In this document: piece by piece, positions 8,247 to 17,610 of the stretch | Position numbering within the stretch: the first letter of the stretch is position 1 | How the letters are laid out: every line of letters starts with the position of its first letter | DNA from: Chryseolinea sp. | GTDB lineage: Bacteria > Bacteroidota > Bacteroidia > Cytophagales > Cyclobacteriaceae | Direction of reading: 5' to 3' | NCBI GenBank assembly: GCA_025923195.1 | Contig: JAICGJ010000028.1 | Coordinates: 1-42,100 of the forward strand | DNA: 42,100 nt | The notes under the pieces: model-generated | What the model saw: only the letters and a program-made list of their open reading frames with translations | Told to the model about the DNA's origin: nothing | Database searches by the model: none | Position numbers and translations under genes: made by a program

Positions 8247-8948
8247 ATGGACTATCAATTTATTCTTCACCTCCATACCTTGGTAGGTGTTCTCGCGCTG
8301 GTTTCTTTTTGGGGAGCGGCCTTCACAACCAAAGGCAGCAAGATACACCGCCTTGCTGGCAAGATTTACCTAGTGAGCATTCTGCTGATCCTGATTTCAG
8401 TTCTCCCTTTGATCGTTGCCACGCTGGAACATAAGGGTTTGGGTGCGGCGTTGGGTCTGGGCTTTTTGTTTGTCATGACCTTCACGGCTGCCTGGGTTGC
8501 ATATCGTTCGATCGTATGCAAACGAAATTTGGTTGCCTACAAGGATAACCTGTTCAAGTCACTGGCGGCAATTCTCACTGCGTATGGGATTTTAATCCTG
8601 TCTATCAGCATTCGCGGTGGTTCGTTTTTGTATGGCTTTTTTGCTTGTACAGGATTGACATTAGCCGGCAGCATGTGGCACATTTTGGCGAGTCGGAATG
8701 CAAAGCCCAACTGGTATCTTGTTCAGCACCTGAATGGAGTTGCATTGCTATTTGCTGCTACTCACGCATCATTTTTAAGATTCGGGCTTACCAAATTAGT
8801 TCCCATTATCCCCGATACCCAAGAATTCAATACTCTTTCGCAGACGTCCGTTATTTTGTTTGCCCTGCTCTTGCGTCTGACCGTTGGAAGGCGATTCATC
8901 GAAAAAATAGCGCAGCACAGGACAAATTCCCTAATCACCAGCACGTGA
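8247..8948 (+). CDS. DUF2306-like integral membrane protein
   Basis: A 233-aa protein with about six or seven hydrophobic segments. Recognition rests on the first-loop motif KGSKIHRLAGKIYLV, typical of predicted membrane proteins in the DUF2306 group, together with the early His in FILHLHTLVG. Such proteins have haem-binding-like His patterns, but no activity is established. It follows the AraC regulator after 71 bp on the same strand and may be co-transcribed. No clear terminator follows; the next 268 bp up to the PQQ-propeller start show nothing recognisable. Confidence 0.7.
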   Translation: MDYQFILHLHTLVGVLALVSFWGAAFTTKGSKIHRLAGKIYLVSILLILISVLPLIVATLEHKGLGAALGLGFLFVMTFTAAWVAYRSIVCKRNLVAYKDNLFKSLAAILTAYGILILSISIRGGSFLYGFFACTGLTLAGSMWHILASRNAKPNWYLVQHLNGVALLFAATHASFLRFGLTKLVPIIPDTQEFNTLSQTSVILFALLLRLTVGRRFIEKIAQHRTNSLITST

Positions 8949-9216
8949 TTGATCGCTCTATTGGCGTAATAAACATTGGCGAAAATCAACTCTGAATTTC
9001 ATGATTGCCTGGAAAAGGCCATAATGAAATTACACCCTTTAAAAACTGTAAAATTCGGCTTTTCAGCGATGTAAGGTTTTCACTAAATGGCAGCGCGACT
9101 TGGCGAAAAAGCGCTCGCTATACTTAATACAATCTCTAAATTAATTCAATAAATACCCGCAGGTGGCCAGACACTTTTACATTCGAAAGTACCCAACTAC
9201 AATAAATTCCATTTTT

Positions 9217-11265
9217 ATGAAATTGAAGAGTCTCCGTCAAGTTTCCGTTTTCATTGTATTATTGTTGATCCTATTTTCCAGCGAAGCACAACAGAAACTT
9301 CCTGCAGCATGGTCTGCAAAATTCAAGAGTGCTATAAACTGGCAGCGCGTCCATTCGCTTGGCTACATCATTGTGAGCACGAATGATGGCCTGTATGGCG
9401 TAAATCCCAACGATGGGAAAATTCTATGGGAAAATAAAAGTTTTCCTGCGCTGAGTCCAGCAACCTTCGAGGAAATACCCAATACAGAATTTGTTACCAT
9501 TGCGTATAAGACGCAAAGTAGTTCTACAATTCCGATGCAAGCAATCATGGAGGTTCTAAACGGTAAAGTCTTGTTTGATTCTCAAAAGGAAAGCATAGGT
9601 GTTTTAAGCCGTCACGTGCTACCCTCGTCTGGAAAGTTACTTGTCATAGGTATGAGACCTAAGAATTTGGTCGCTTCTCTTTTCATGTATGACATTGCAT
9701 CCGGACAGCAGGTCTGGGCCAACGATGAGCTGTTCAAAACAGAAGCTGCCGGCAAAGGTCTTTTAGGAAAATTGCAAAAGTTGGGAGATGACTTAGGTAG
9801 TTTACAAGCGCTCACAAGCGAGCCGTACGAGCTGGATCAAAATAGTTTGCTCCTCACACACCCCAATTATGTGATCAGGATAAACTCGGCTAACGGGCAG
9901 GTTACCTGGAAAAATAAGATCGAACCTTCGAAAAATGCGCAAGTGCATTTTTCACCGTTTCGAAAAGGTATTGTCTATGTGGGCACCGACATCGAATCCA
10001 GCACAGGATCTGGGTTTACCACCTCGAATGGAAATGAAAGTGGCCCACAGAAATTTTATTACAACGTGTATTACGCCTTTGATGTTAATACCGGAAATCC
10101 GGTTTGGAAACAACCGGCGCGAGAGAGTGATTTATTGAACCAGGTGATAGCTCATGAAAAGGGCTTGATAATTTGTCCTCGGTCTACGCAGAAGCCAACC
10201 ATTAATCTTATCAATTACGAGACCGGCGAAACCTTGTGGGGAAAGAAAGGCAAAGGTATCAAGGCGGAAGGCAGCGTGGTGAGTTATATTACAACCGGCA
10301 AGGGAATTCTTATTACTACGGCATTCGACAACGCATGGAACAGTAAAGCTGAAGAGTACTTTCTGAACATCCTGGATCCTAATACCGGCACGCTGAAGTT
10401 TCCTAAACCTGTAAAACTAAAGGGAGATCTGGTCAAAAGCGAACTTGTACCGAAAGGTCTGCTATTCACTACCACGAAAGAAATCAATATTCTTGACACG
10501 AACACAGGCACATTGCTATGGCCAAACTCCATAGAAGCTGGCAATCCGTTTAATAGTGATAAAGCACGTCCGTTTCCAACGGGAGAAGATGGTTCGGGAA
10601 AATTATTTGTCTATTCACCGAAAAAGAAGGCCCTATTCGAAGTTGATAAACAAGCTGGTACTTCGAGGCAACTCACAAAAACTGAGTTCGAATTTGATGG
10701 CAAGGAATTGCCATCATCGATCGACGTGGTGAACGATGGCCTTATCGTGATGTCGGAGCAGAATATTATGAAGGTAACATCTGATGGGTCCGCGAAATTC
10801 CATAAATACTATGCTGCGCCACGCGATCCAGCACTCATGCGGGCGTTACTCGCGGCACAGGCTGTCCGCGCAGCTTACATAGGGTCAGCAGCAGGTGTCT
10901 ATTCAGCCGCGTTTGCTCAAGGTGCACAACAGACCAGCGATCCAGCGGGTAAGGTAATCGGGCAGGAATTGTCGAAAGGTTTTGGTGACCTTAGTAATGA
11001 GGCATTTGCGTATTCGTCGAGCGCTATGAAGCAGTTCAACGCCCGGTACAAAGCGTCAATGTCGACCCCTACCTTCATGATGATAATGACCAAGCAGGAA
11101 AAAAAGGGAAATCAACTTGTCCAGGTGAGCAAAGCGAATGGCGAGATCGTAAATGCTATCGATATCAAGAACGATAAAGATCCCGAATATGAAGTGGATC
11201 AGATCTATAATTACGTCTACTATAAGCAGAACCCAACCGAAATAGTCTGCTATAAGCTAAAATAA
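9217..11265 (+). CDS. Secreted PQQ-like β-propeller protein with helical insertion
   Basis: The start is placed at the ATG at 9217 because MKLKSLRQVSVFIVLLLILF begins a good signal peptide ending SSEAQ; an in-frame GTG at 9163 would bury it. The mature part has repeated blade motifs of the PQQ/pyrrolo-quinoline-quinone-like fold: LYGVNPNDGKILWENK, VIRINSANGQVTWKNK, AFDVNTGNPVWKQP, LINYETGETLWGKKGKG and ILDTNTGTLLWPN. No catalytic residues of a quinoprotein dehydrogenase are evident, so a binding or scaffold role is likelier. An Ala-rich helical segment (about residues 530-613, with LLAAQAVRAAYIGSAAG) interrupts the last blades before the sheet resumes. The gene ends in a clear terminator and appears monocistronic. 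Confidence 0.8.
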   Translation: MKLKSLRQVSVFIVLLLILFSSEAQQKLPAAWSAKFKSAINWQRVHSLGYIIVSTNDGLYGVNPNDGKILWENKSFPALSPATFEEIPNTEFVTIAYKTQSSSTIPMQAIMEVLNGKVLFDSQKESIGVLSRHVLPSSGKLLVIGMRPKNLVASLFMYDIASGQQVWANDELFKTEAAGKGLLGKLQKLGDDLGSLQALTSEPYELDQNSLLLTHPNYVIRINSANGQVTWKNKIEPSKNAQVHFSPFRKGIVYVGTDIESSTGSGFTTSNGNESGPQKFYYNVYYAFDVNTGNPVWKQPARESDLLNQVIAHEKGLIICPRSTQKPTINLINYETGETLWGKKGKGIKAEGSVVSYITTGKGILITTAFDNAWNSKAEEYFLNILDPNTGTLKFPKPVKLKGDLVKSELVPKGLLFTTTKEINILDTNTGTLLWPNSIEAGNPFNSDKARPFPTGEDGSGKLFVYSPKKKALFEVDKQAGTSRQLTKTEFEFDGKELPSSIDVVNDGLIVMSEQNIMKVTSDGSAKFHKYYAAPRDPALMRALLAAQAVRAAYIGSAAGVYSAAFAQGAQQTSDPAGKVIGQELSKGFGDLSNEAFAYSSSAMKQFNARYKASMSTPTFMMIMTKQEKKGNQLVQVSKANGEIVNAIDIKNDKDPEYEVDQIYNYVYYKQNPTEIVCYKLK

Positions 11266-11282
11266 CCGATCCCTGATAAAGA

Positions 11283-11305
11283 GCTGGGGCATAGCAAGCC
11301 CCAGC
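11283..11305 (+). terminator. Intrinsic terminator of the PQQ-propeller gene
   Basis: GCTGGGGC (11283-11290) pairs perfectly with GCCCCAGC (11298-11305) around a 7-nt loop, 17 bp after the stop codon. A moderately T-rich CTTATCTTAC follows. Confidence 0.7.
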
Positions 11306-11392
11306 CTTATCTTACAATTAGCACGATAGCCGACACTTAAGTTATTACGGTATGGCTATTGCTGACGCCCTGCGATTGTTTTCAAAAAGACA

Positions 11393-11418
11393 GCATTCCG
11401 CTGCAGAATAGCGGATGC
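11393..11418 (-). terminator. Intrinsic terminator of the PLP decarboxylase gene
   Basis: On the minus strand GCATCCGCT pairs with AGCGGAATGC with one bulged base around a 7-nt loop, then TGTCTTTTTG follows directly. It lies 26 bp past the stop of the gene ending at 11445, so each of the two convergent genes has its own terminator. Confidence 0.7.
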
Positions 11419-11444
11419 TTGGTAAAGCTTCTTCGGTCTTCAGA

Positions 11445-12809
11445 CTATTCTGCAATAACAGCTTTTCCCTTTGCAACCTTTAACATTGCTTCGAGTGATT
11501 TCTTGATATCGTGCTGGGAAGTCTTGACGCTGGAAATGCTGATGCGCATTGCTGGCTGCCCCTTCCATATGGTGCCGCCACACCAGCAAGTGCCATCGGA
11601 CTGAATTTCTTTTATGACACGATGGGTTTCCTCCCCGAAAGATACCAGCACTTGATTAGTCTCTACCTCGTTCAAAACTTTATAGCCCGCTTTTTGAAGT
11701 TCAAGCGCCAGGTATTCCGCATACGCACAAGTACGTGTAATCAATTCGTCGATGCCTTCCGCGCCTAGTGTTCGCAGTACTGCCCACATGTCGATTGCGC
11801 GCGCGCGCCTCGAGAGCTCTGGGGTATAATGATAAGGAATGCGGTCGCCGGATTGATCTAGATAATCCCCATGCATGCTCATGGCCCGGCGTAAATATTC
11901 TCCGTTTTTGCATATCACGAGTCCGCTATCATATGGAACATTCAGCCATTTATGGCCATCGGTGGCCCAGGAATCTGCCAGTTCATATCCCGCAGTGAGG
12001 TGTTTTTTGAGCGTGGAAGCCCCAGCCCAAAGTCCGAATGCTCCATCGATGTGAACCCAGGCGCCCTGAGATTTGGCATGGGAGATGATTGATCCATTAT
12101 CTACTCCACCAGTGTTCACATTGCCCGCCTGCATACAAAGGATGGTCTGGCCATCAAGTGCTGGAATTAAATCTGTGCGCATGCGGCCATTATGATCTGA
12201 TGGTATTGTGACTACACGCTCACGGCCGAATCCGAGCATGCTCAATGCCTTTAAGAGGCTCCCATGAGCCTCCTCTCCAACGACTACGGTAATGGGCGGT
12301 GCTCCGAACATGCCTTGTGCTTCAACATTCCAGTTCGAATTGCTCAGGATGGCTGTCCGCGCGGCCGCCAAGGCGCAAAAGTTTGCCATCGTGACTCCAG
12401 TTACGAACCCTACTGAGGATCCATTTGCCACGGGCAATATTTCAGCTATCCATTTTTCAACAATGGTTTCGATCTTAGCGTTAACGGGACTGGTTGCACC
12501 CAGACCAGCGTTTTGGTCCCATGCACTAGCCAACCAGTTGGCAGCAAGAGCTGCTGGATGCGAGCTGCCAATCACGAATCCGTAATATCGGCTTCCATTG
12601 GACGCAACAGTACCCGGCGAACCATATTCGTTCAGAAAATCGATGGTGTCCAGCGCGTCTATGCCTCGCTTAGGAAGGTCCTCGTCAAACGCTTGTAAAT
12701 TTGCCAACGCTTGTGATGAGGGAGCTACATCTCTCATTTCTATACTCTGGATGTAATCCAAAGCTTTTGTGGCCCCGGATATGAGGATTTTTTTTTCGAA
12801 TTGGTTCAT
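11445..12809 (-). CDS. PLP-dependent group II decarboxylase / aminotransferase-fold enzyme
   Basis: A 454-aa cytosolic enzyme of the aromatic-L-amino-acid/glutamate decarboxylase fold. Key sites are present: K287 in WATDGHKWLNVPYDSG for the internal aldimine, D255 in WVHIDGAFGLWAG for the pyridine nitrogen, and H182 in GEEAHGSLLKAL for ring stacking. NVNTGGVDN is the phosphate-side loop. The FVTGVTMANF and YEL-ADSW surroundings match the bacterial branch annotated as aspartate aminotransferase-like or tyrosine/DOPA decarboxylase-like. The amino-acid substrate cannot be assigned. ATG at 12809 is the natural start. No partner transporter is adjacent, so an acid-resistance or antiporter cassette is unlikely. 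Confidence 0.88.
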   Translation of the reverse strand: MNQFEKKILISGATKALDYIQSIEMRDVAPSSQALANLQAFDEDLPKRGIDALDTIDFLNEYGSPGTVASNGSRYYGFVIGSSHPAALAANWLASAWDQNAGLGATSPVNAKIETIVEKWIAEILPVANGSSVGFVTGVTMANFCALAAARTAILSNSNWNVEAQGMFGAPPITVVVGEEAHGSLLKALSMLGFGRERVVTIPSDHNGRMRTDLIPALDGQTILCMQAGNVNTGGVDNGSIISHAKSQGAWVHIDGAFGLWAGASTLKKHLTAGYELADSWATDGHKWLNVPYDSGLVICKNGEYLRRAMSMHGDYLDQSGDRIPYHYTPELSRRARAIDMWAVLRTLGAEGIDELITRTCAYAEYLALELQKAGYKVLNEVETNQVLVSFGEETHRVIKEIQSDGTCWCGGTIWKGQPAMRISISSVKTSQHDIKKSLEAMLKVAKGKAVIAE

Positions 12810-13501
12810 AAGTTTTTCAAAATGCGCAGCTAGTAGTCTTTCTGTGGTTCATTAGTAAGCAATATATCCCCGAAATATTTGAAGCATAATGATTCTTTTG
12901 CCGGTTCCCTCCAACCAATTTACAATTCTGCAATGATCAAAACCGGATTTTGATTCTTCATTCATGCTATACGTCACTTCTCAATTAAGGGTTTGCCAAT
13001 AGAGGACTCATAGTGTCTTTCAGCAGGGATAAGCATAGGCCATTGTTAAAACCTGAGGGTATGCATATTCAAATACAATGATTCATCGAAGCGGATGGCA
13101 GCTAGCATGTACAGGGCGTATAGAGCCGCGAATAAGAAATGACCAGCTTGTCATACCGGCGCGGCCTAACATCGCAAGCATGCAATCCAATTATTGTGTT
13201 CGGGGCGTGATTCTGGGAACTGGAGCCCGGAAACCTGTGCAATATCATATGGAGGTCCCAGGGGACCTAGTGTAAATAGAGAGTCGCTAGCGCCCGAATA
13301 AAATGAATACCTTAATCTGTTTCCTTCCGCCCTAACGATTTACAAGGCCAATACTAGCTACCCGTTAAAAAAATGGCGTCTTTATTCTCCTTCAATACGA
13401 TGAAAACCGTCAGGAGGCCGTCAGATACTCTATACAAACGAAACGAATGTTTTCTAAACCCGTTTCGAAATGATGTGACGAATGGAGTAGGAAGATCTGT
13501 T
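12810..13501. other. Gene-poor stretch with one arm of an inverted repeat
   Basis: Roughly 690 bp upstream of the decarboxylase. Open frames here are short, lack family resemblance and overlap one another. The one clear structure is the 28-bp sequence at 13323-13350, which is repeated inverted at 13791-13818. In its plus-strand frame it reads SVSFRPNDLQGQY between stop codons, close to AVAFRPNDLQGQ of the propeller remnant on the other strand. Confidence 0.5.
13323..13350 (+). repeat. 28-bp inverted repeat, left arm
   Basis: This sequence (CCTTCCGCCCTAACG, then ATTTACAAGGCCA) is the exact reverse complement of 13791-13818. Similarity continues about 7 bp further outwards with mismatches. About 440 bp separate the arms. 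Confidence 0.85.
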
Positions 13502-13852
13502 TCAGTGGTCCGCAATGACGAGACAATAAACGTCATCACTGGGCAAGTCCGAGCTTGATTTTTGCCAATTTCTAAATTGAGGAATACTATTTTCTGTTCC
13601 CTTGATCATTTTATTAAGTCCGCCGGAAGTTGCGACCCAAATATTTTTATGGCTATCAATAAGAAACTGGTAAACGATACTGCCTAGCAAGCCTTGCGGG
13701 TCACTGGAGCGATTATTGAAAATGTCGAGTTTGTCAGTTTTTAACTTGATCCCATTTCTGGGCGGAGTGAGCCCGGACCAAACCACACCCTGGCCTTGTA
13801 AATCGTTAGGGCGGAAGGCAACCGCTCGAAAAATAGTGTAATAAAGTTTCAA
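13502..13852 (-). pseudogene. Two-component regulator propeller (reg_prop) fragment
   Basis: A 116-codon open stretch whose sequence matches periplasmic reg_prop sensor repeats: GSIVYQFLIDSHKNIWVATS followed by GGLNKM is a textbook repeat, preceded by DLQGQGVVW and followed by LPSDDVYCLVIADH, where the frame stops just where the next DxxGNIW repeat should begin. Intact proteins of this kind are over 1,000 aa, with a propeller, a Y_Y_Y domain and a histidine kinase. None of the remainder is found on either side, so this is a relic rather than a gene. The upstream end overlaps the right arm of the inverted repeat. Confidence 0.7.
13791..13818 (-). repeat. 28-bp inverted repeat, right arm
   Basis: Exact reverse complement of 13323-13350. 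On the minus strand it encodes FRPNDLQG within the propeller fragment, so the repeat arose by copying part of a reg_prop gene in the opposite orientation, or by an inversion through such copies. Confidence 0.85.
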
Positions 13853-14200
13853 TTACGTAATTCAATAGGAAATCTGAATAAGATGATCGCTGAGTTATAT
13901 TTCAGCAATTTTCATTCGGAGTATCAATCAATATTTATTGCATACAATAATAGTGGTCATTCGGTTGCCGCATTTCAACCTATCTAACAATCTTTATAAC
14001 GCATCTAACATAACCTGTTAGTTAACCGAACGCCAACTGGACAACAACAATTTACCTAAATTTCCCAATTCGTTAGGCTTTAACTTGACGTTTAAAACTT
14101 TGTGGTAATGGCATTTTTTGCGAAAGCTTTTGCAATACCTAACTTAATGCTTCTTCGAGATACGTTTTCTAAATTTCCTGCTAAATATTCAGCCACGGTT
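13853..14200. other. AT-rich intergenic region before the RidA-like gene
   Basis: About 350 bp with no convincing coding sequence. It contains AT-rich, A/T-stretch DNA of promoter type, including TAACCTGTTAGTTAACCG near 14012. An in-frame ATG at 14102 would lengthen the RidA-like protein by 33 residues but would hide its signal peptide. Confidence 0.4.
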
Positions 14201-14665
14201 ATGAAAACAATACTATTAATCGCGTTTGTCCATGTCACGACCATCGCCTTGTCCCAATCAGAAATTGTAAAGTTTAAAGTCCCAACTTCGGTTTCGGCAG
14301 CAAAGGGATATTCACATTCCGCTGTAATTGATCTGGGCACCTGCCAAATGATAGTTCTCGCCGGACAGGTTCCAATTGACAAAGAGGGCAATCTTGTTGG
14401 AAAAGGTGATCTCGCGAAACAAACCGAGCAGGTATTTTTAAATATTAAAAATATACTATCAGAATCGGGAGCAACCATGAACGACTTGATCAAATTAGGA
14501 ATTTACATGACAGACGTCTCGCAACTTCAGTCCTTGCGAACAGTCAGGGATAGATTTGTTAACACCCAGAAACCTCCCGTCAGTACCTTGGTACAGGTTA
14601 GTAAGCTTTTCCGGGATGATGTAATGATTGAGATTGAGGCTACGGCAATAGTCCCAAAAAAATAG
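14201..14665 (+). CDS. Exported RidA/YjgF-like protein
   Basis: A 154-aa protein of the RidA (enamine/imine deaminase, YjgF) superfamily, which is normally cytosolic and about 130 aa. The start at 14201 gives a signal peptide (MKTILLIAFVHVTTIALSQS), so this one is probably periplasmic. The fold is clear from YSHSAVIDLGTCQMIVLAGQ, the helix EQVFLNIKNILSESGATMND and VKLGIYMTDV-like text. In canonical RidA an Arg (R105 in E. coli numbering, in the RLPKDVKIEIEA segment) binds the substrate carboxylate. The matching segment here is VSKLFRDDVMIEIEA, with K135 in that place, which suggests a non-canonical Rid subgroup. It stands alone among decayed DNA. Confidence 0.85.
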   Translation: MKTILLIAFVHVTTIALSQSEIVKFKVPTSVSAAKGYSHSAVIDLGTCQMIVLAGQVPIDKEGNLVGKGDLAKQTEQVFLNIKNILSESGATMNDLIKLGIYMTDVSQLQSLRTVRDRFVNTQKPPVSTLVQVSKLFRDDVMIEIEATAIVPKK

Positions 14666-16013
14666 CTTTCAGCTACGTATGGATTATCACTGGGGCATTC
14701 CTAGGTAAGAATGCATTCTATAGTTCAACATTGAAATCCGGCTTGTGGGTGAACGTAGACGCGGGTATAAACTGAATCGTCAGTCGCCCATGCAACAAGG
14801 TTACCAGGAATTGCTACATCTTTCTTCCCCGAATCCACACGGGTAACCATTCATTTCCCGTTGAAGCACCTGGCGAAGGCTACTGTTGGCTTTATGAAAA
14901 AAGTTACAATCGATGTCTTCGCCGGATCTCCATTGAACGTATTGTTCGGATGGTCTGCGCCAACGCTCTCAGCAAGTCAATTAAGTCATATGAACATGGA
15001 TACAGCATACCTTTTCTGGCATACGGACATTTTCCGAATGCCTTGGCATTGGTGTCTATGCCATATCGCTGTTGCTCGATATCCAGGGCCCACTTCGATG
15101 CTTCAGTTTGCGGAGGAAGTGACACCATTATTGCACCATTCACAACCTACTTTGGTATGAAGCCGTAGGTATGTTTTTGGATGTGTTAATGATCCAAAGA
15201 CTATAACCTATTATCAGTGTTCAGCTTGTGACTGTTATAACCTGCTAGGCCTCGGGTATTGGATGGTTCAAAGCGATAAATTGAATTTCATCCACGGATG
15301 AAACACTTGAGTCGTCGAATTGGCTGTACCGACTAAGCAGTCTCAGTGGCAGACCTTAACTAGTTATACGAGACGCTAATGAGCCCTGGAGTATTGGCGA
15401 TAACTCAATGAAAGAACTTATCGAACTTCTACTTCAGCAAGCAGTACAACTGATTCGTGCAAAAGAAGAATACGTGGTGCAGACCGGATACGCCGTCGGA
15501 TTTTAATGTGCAAACGTCTTTCGCAAAAACGCTTTAAGAGAAAATATGGAGTATCGCCATAGGAGTTTTCGAACTGATGCCTTTGCAACAAAATTATTGG
15601 AATTGGCAACATCGGTATAATAAAAAACTGATACCGAATATATCACTTTGTAAATGCGCTGACTATAACCAATTTTTTATGACCAGACAAAAAACATCCC
15701 TCCACCCTATGGCGATAATCAAGAGACTTTACTCGCGTCTGTTTAGAAATCCATTCCGCGAGTCTACCTTCTTTCTGTTTAGAATAAGTCGACTGCGAAA
15801 CGATGATTTCAATTTTTGGTGAGCGGATGTAAGTGTTTAAGTATACATGTGTTTAGTTGTTTGTGTTGGGTCGCAAGCAACAAGGAATTTCTATTTTTTA
15901 AATTATCGATCGCCGAGGTTGCGTCTGCCTGATGCTTCTGTAAGCAGCCTCGTTCTAATGTGCAATGATGCATTATTTATTGGACCAACTAAGTTGTGGA
16001 CAGATGTTAACTG
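14666..16013. other. 1.35-kb region without a recognisable intact gene
   Basis: Several short open stretches lie on both strands. Those at 14904-15143 (minus) and 14950-15168 (plus) overlap, and neither resembles a family. A 41-codon minus frame at 14725-14850 (start MVTRVDSGKKDVAIPGNL) reads like real protein and could be a gene tail or a small gene. A 32-codon plus frame at 15408-15506 (MKELIELLLQQAVQLIRAKE) is also possible. A weak hairpin GCATTC/GAATGC at 14695-14714 may end the RidA-like transcript. The region looks like decayed genic DNA. Confidence 0.4.
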
Positions 16014-17321
16014 TCATTTCCTAAAGATTACAGGACCGTTGGGGTCGTAGGAATGATCCGTTAAGAATTTATACATGGCAGCACCTGCCAGTAGAACAGA
16101 ACCATAGCCGTGCGGGCCCGTACCGACCGGTCGCTGATAATAAAAAGCCGCGTCGAACGCCATGGAAGTTCCGGCACTTGTGCCTTCAACTTGACCCTTA
16201 GCATTTACTTTCGTAGTCACCGCATTCCATCCCTGTAGCGCAACAGGACCGAAAACATCGGACCGAAGCCAGCCCTTATTAATGCCGTGCGCAAACGCAA
16301 ATGTGAACATAGCCGTCGCAGACGTTTCCAGAAAGGAATCGTTTCGATCCAACAATTGGTGCCAGAAGCCTGTGCCTGATTGAAGTTTAGCAAGCCCATG
16401 ACAGTATGTTTTGAACAACTCCAACGTAGTGGGGCGCTCCGGATGATCCTCCGGCAGCACTTCGAGCAAAACTGCAATCGCCATAATAGCCCAACCGTTA
16501 GCCCGTGCCCAGTAAAACGTAGGGTGAGGTTCCATATCCTGCACCCATCCGTGCATGCAAATTCCCTTGACCTTGTCAAATAGCTTCTCAGAAAATAACC
16601 TGACTTGTCGAACCGCTTCATCGATGTATTTTCGTTCACCAGTAAGGTGTCCCATCCGAGCCAATGCAGGGATTCCTTGATACAGGTCATCGACCCAGAC
16701 GGAGTTTGGAAGTGGCCTGTTCCTGGCGAAAGTCCCATCGGGTAGCCGGTGTACTTTTGTCATAATAAAATCAATTGATCGATCTACTTCCGGGCGCAGG
16801 TCGTTGCGCATTCCCGCCTGCAGACTTTGGATCATGGCGGCGCACATCGAGCCGGTATCATCTAGTGACCCTGGATCTAAAAAATGCTCGAGTGGATTGA
16901 CCTCTTTGGGAAATTGACGATGATATGCACGAAAATAAGCGGATGCGTTTGCAAGAAACCCAAAGCGCCGAGAGACGTAATCCGCGAATCGTTTATCACC
17001 GGTGGCCTCTGCCGTCAGCAGCATGCCGTAGTACACCAATCCCCACTCGTGAGAGGTGATGCTGTATTCACCCTTTACAACTGTTGCGTCGACAACCGGT
17101 TTCTTCAGGTCCGTTATTTTCTCTCCTGTATCACGATTTACTATTCCATACGGCGTTGCGTCGTCGACATAGGTCCATACACGGTCAATCACTTTTTTAA
17201 TTTCAGGTGGGGAGGTTCGGCCATAAGGAATTTTCTTTTGTGATAATATGGCCTCCGCTTGGTCCTGTGCTTGCAAAGCAGTAGCGCATAAACAAAACAC
17301 CACCAAAAGAGAATTTTTCAT
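16014..17321 (-). CDS. GH105/GH88-type unsaturated glucuronyl/rhamnogalacturonyl hydrolase
   Basis: A 435-aa (α/α)6-barrel glycoside hydrolase that removes the unsaturated uronic acid left on pectin or related oligosaccharides by polysaccharide lyases. Family marks are NSVWVDDLYQGIPALARMG (with the catalytic-type Asp pair), FYWARANGWAIMAIAVLLE, SFLETSATAMFTFAFAHGI and the C-terminal GPHGYGSVLLAGAAMY. A signal peptide (MKNSLLVVFCLCATALQAQ) predicts periplasmic location. No SusC/SusD pair, lyase or sulfatase lies nearby, so it is outside a typical polysaccharide-utilisation locus here. A short imperfect palindrome CCACTAA...TTAAGTGG at 17357-17375, 36 bp upstream, is a possible operator. Confidence 0.9.
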   Translation of the reverse strand: MKNSLLVVFCLCATALQAQDQAEAILSQKKIPYGRTSPPEIKKVIDRVWTYVDDATPYGIVNRDTGEKITDLKKPVVDATVVKGEYSITSHEWGLVYYGMLLTAEATGDKRFADYVSRRFGFLANASAYFRAYHRQFPKEVNPLEHFLDPGSLDDTGSMCAAMIQSLQAGMRNDLRPEVDRSIDFIMTKVHRLPDGTFARNRPLPNSVWVDDLYQGIPALARMGHLTGERKYIDEAVRQVRLFSEKLFDKVKGICMHGWVQDMEPHPTFYWARANGWAIMAIAVLLEVLPEDHPERPTTLELFKTYCHGLAKLQSGTGFWHQLLDRNDSFLETSATAMFTFAFAHGINKGWLRSDVFGPVALQGWNAVTTKVNAKGQVEGTSAGTSMAFDAAFYYQRPVGTGPHGYGSVLLAGAAMYKFLTDHSYDPNGPVIFRK

Positions 17322-17610
17322 AGAGATCTTAACAATTGGTTTCCGGTATTAATCTACCACTAATTTTTTAAGTGGATCTCATTAATTAGTTACATAATTA
17401 TTGAACCGGCCCTCTGTCATCCACGCACATATTAACGCAAGCAGCATCCGGTGTCAAAGGAATGGAGGTAAGGTTGTTGCCATGGGTGATGATATGGTTT
17501 CATTGTATATGACTAGTTGAAAGAACGTGAACGACTATCAGTGCAGCGAATTCATGCACGACGTATTTGCGTTGCTTCTGAAATAATTGCCTTGGGTCTT
17601 CGGGCATTGC

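Noticed and set aside
13078-13275. 65-codon plus-strand frame upstream of the decarboxylase
   Set aside because: It lacks a signal, a domain or family-like composition, and it lies in a gene-poor tract with overlapping frames on both strands.
14904-15168. Overlapping plus and minus open frames of about 70-80 codons
   Set aside because: Both are open by chance in the same stretch and neither shows recognisable motifs, so no gene was called.
16217-16738. 173-codon minus-strand frame inside the GH105 gene
   Set aside because: It is an alternative frame of a clear hydrolase gene and has no motif support.
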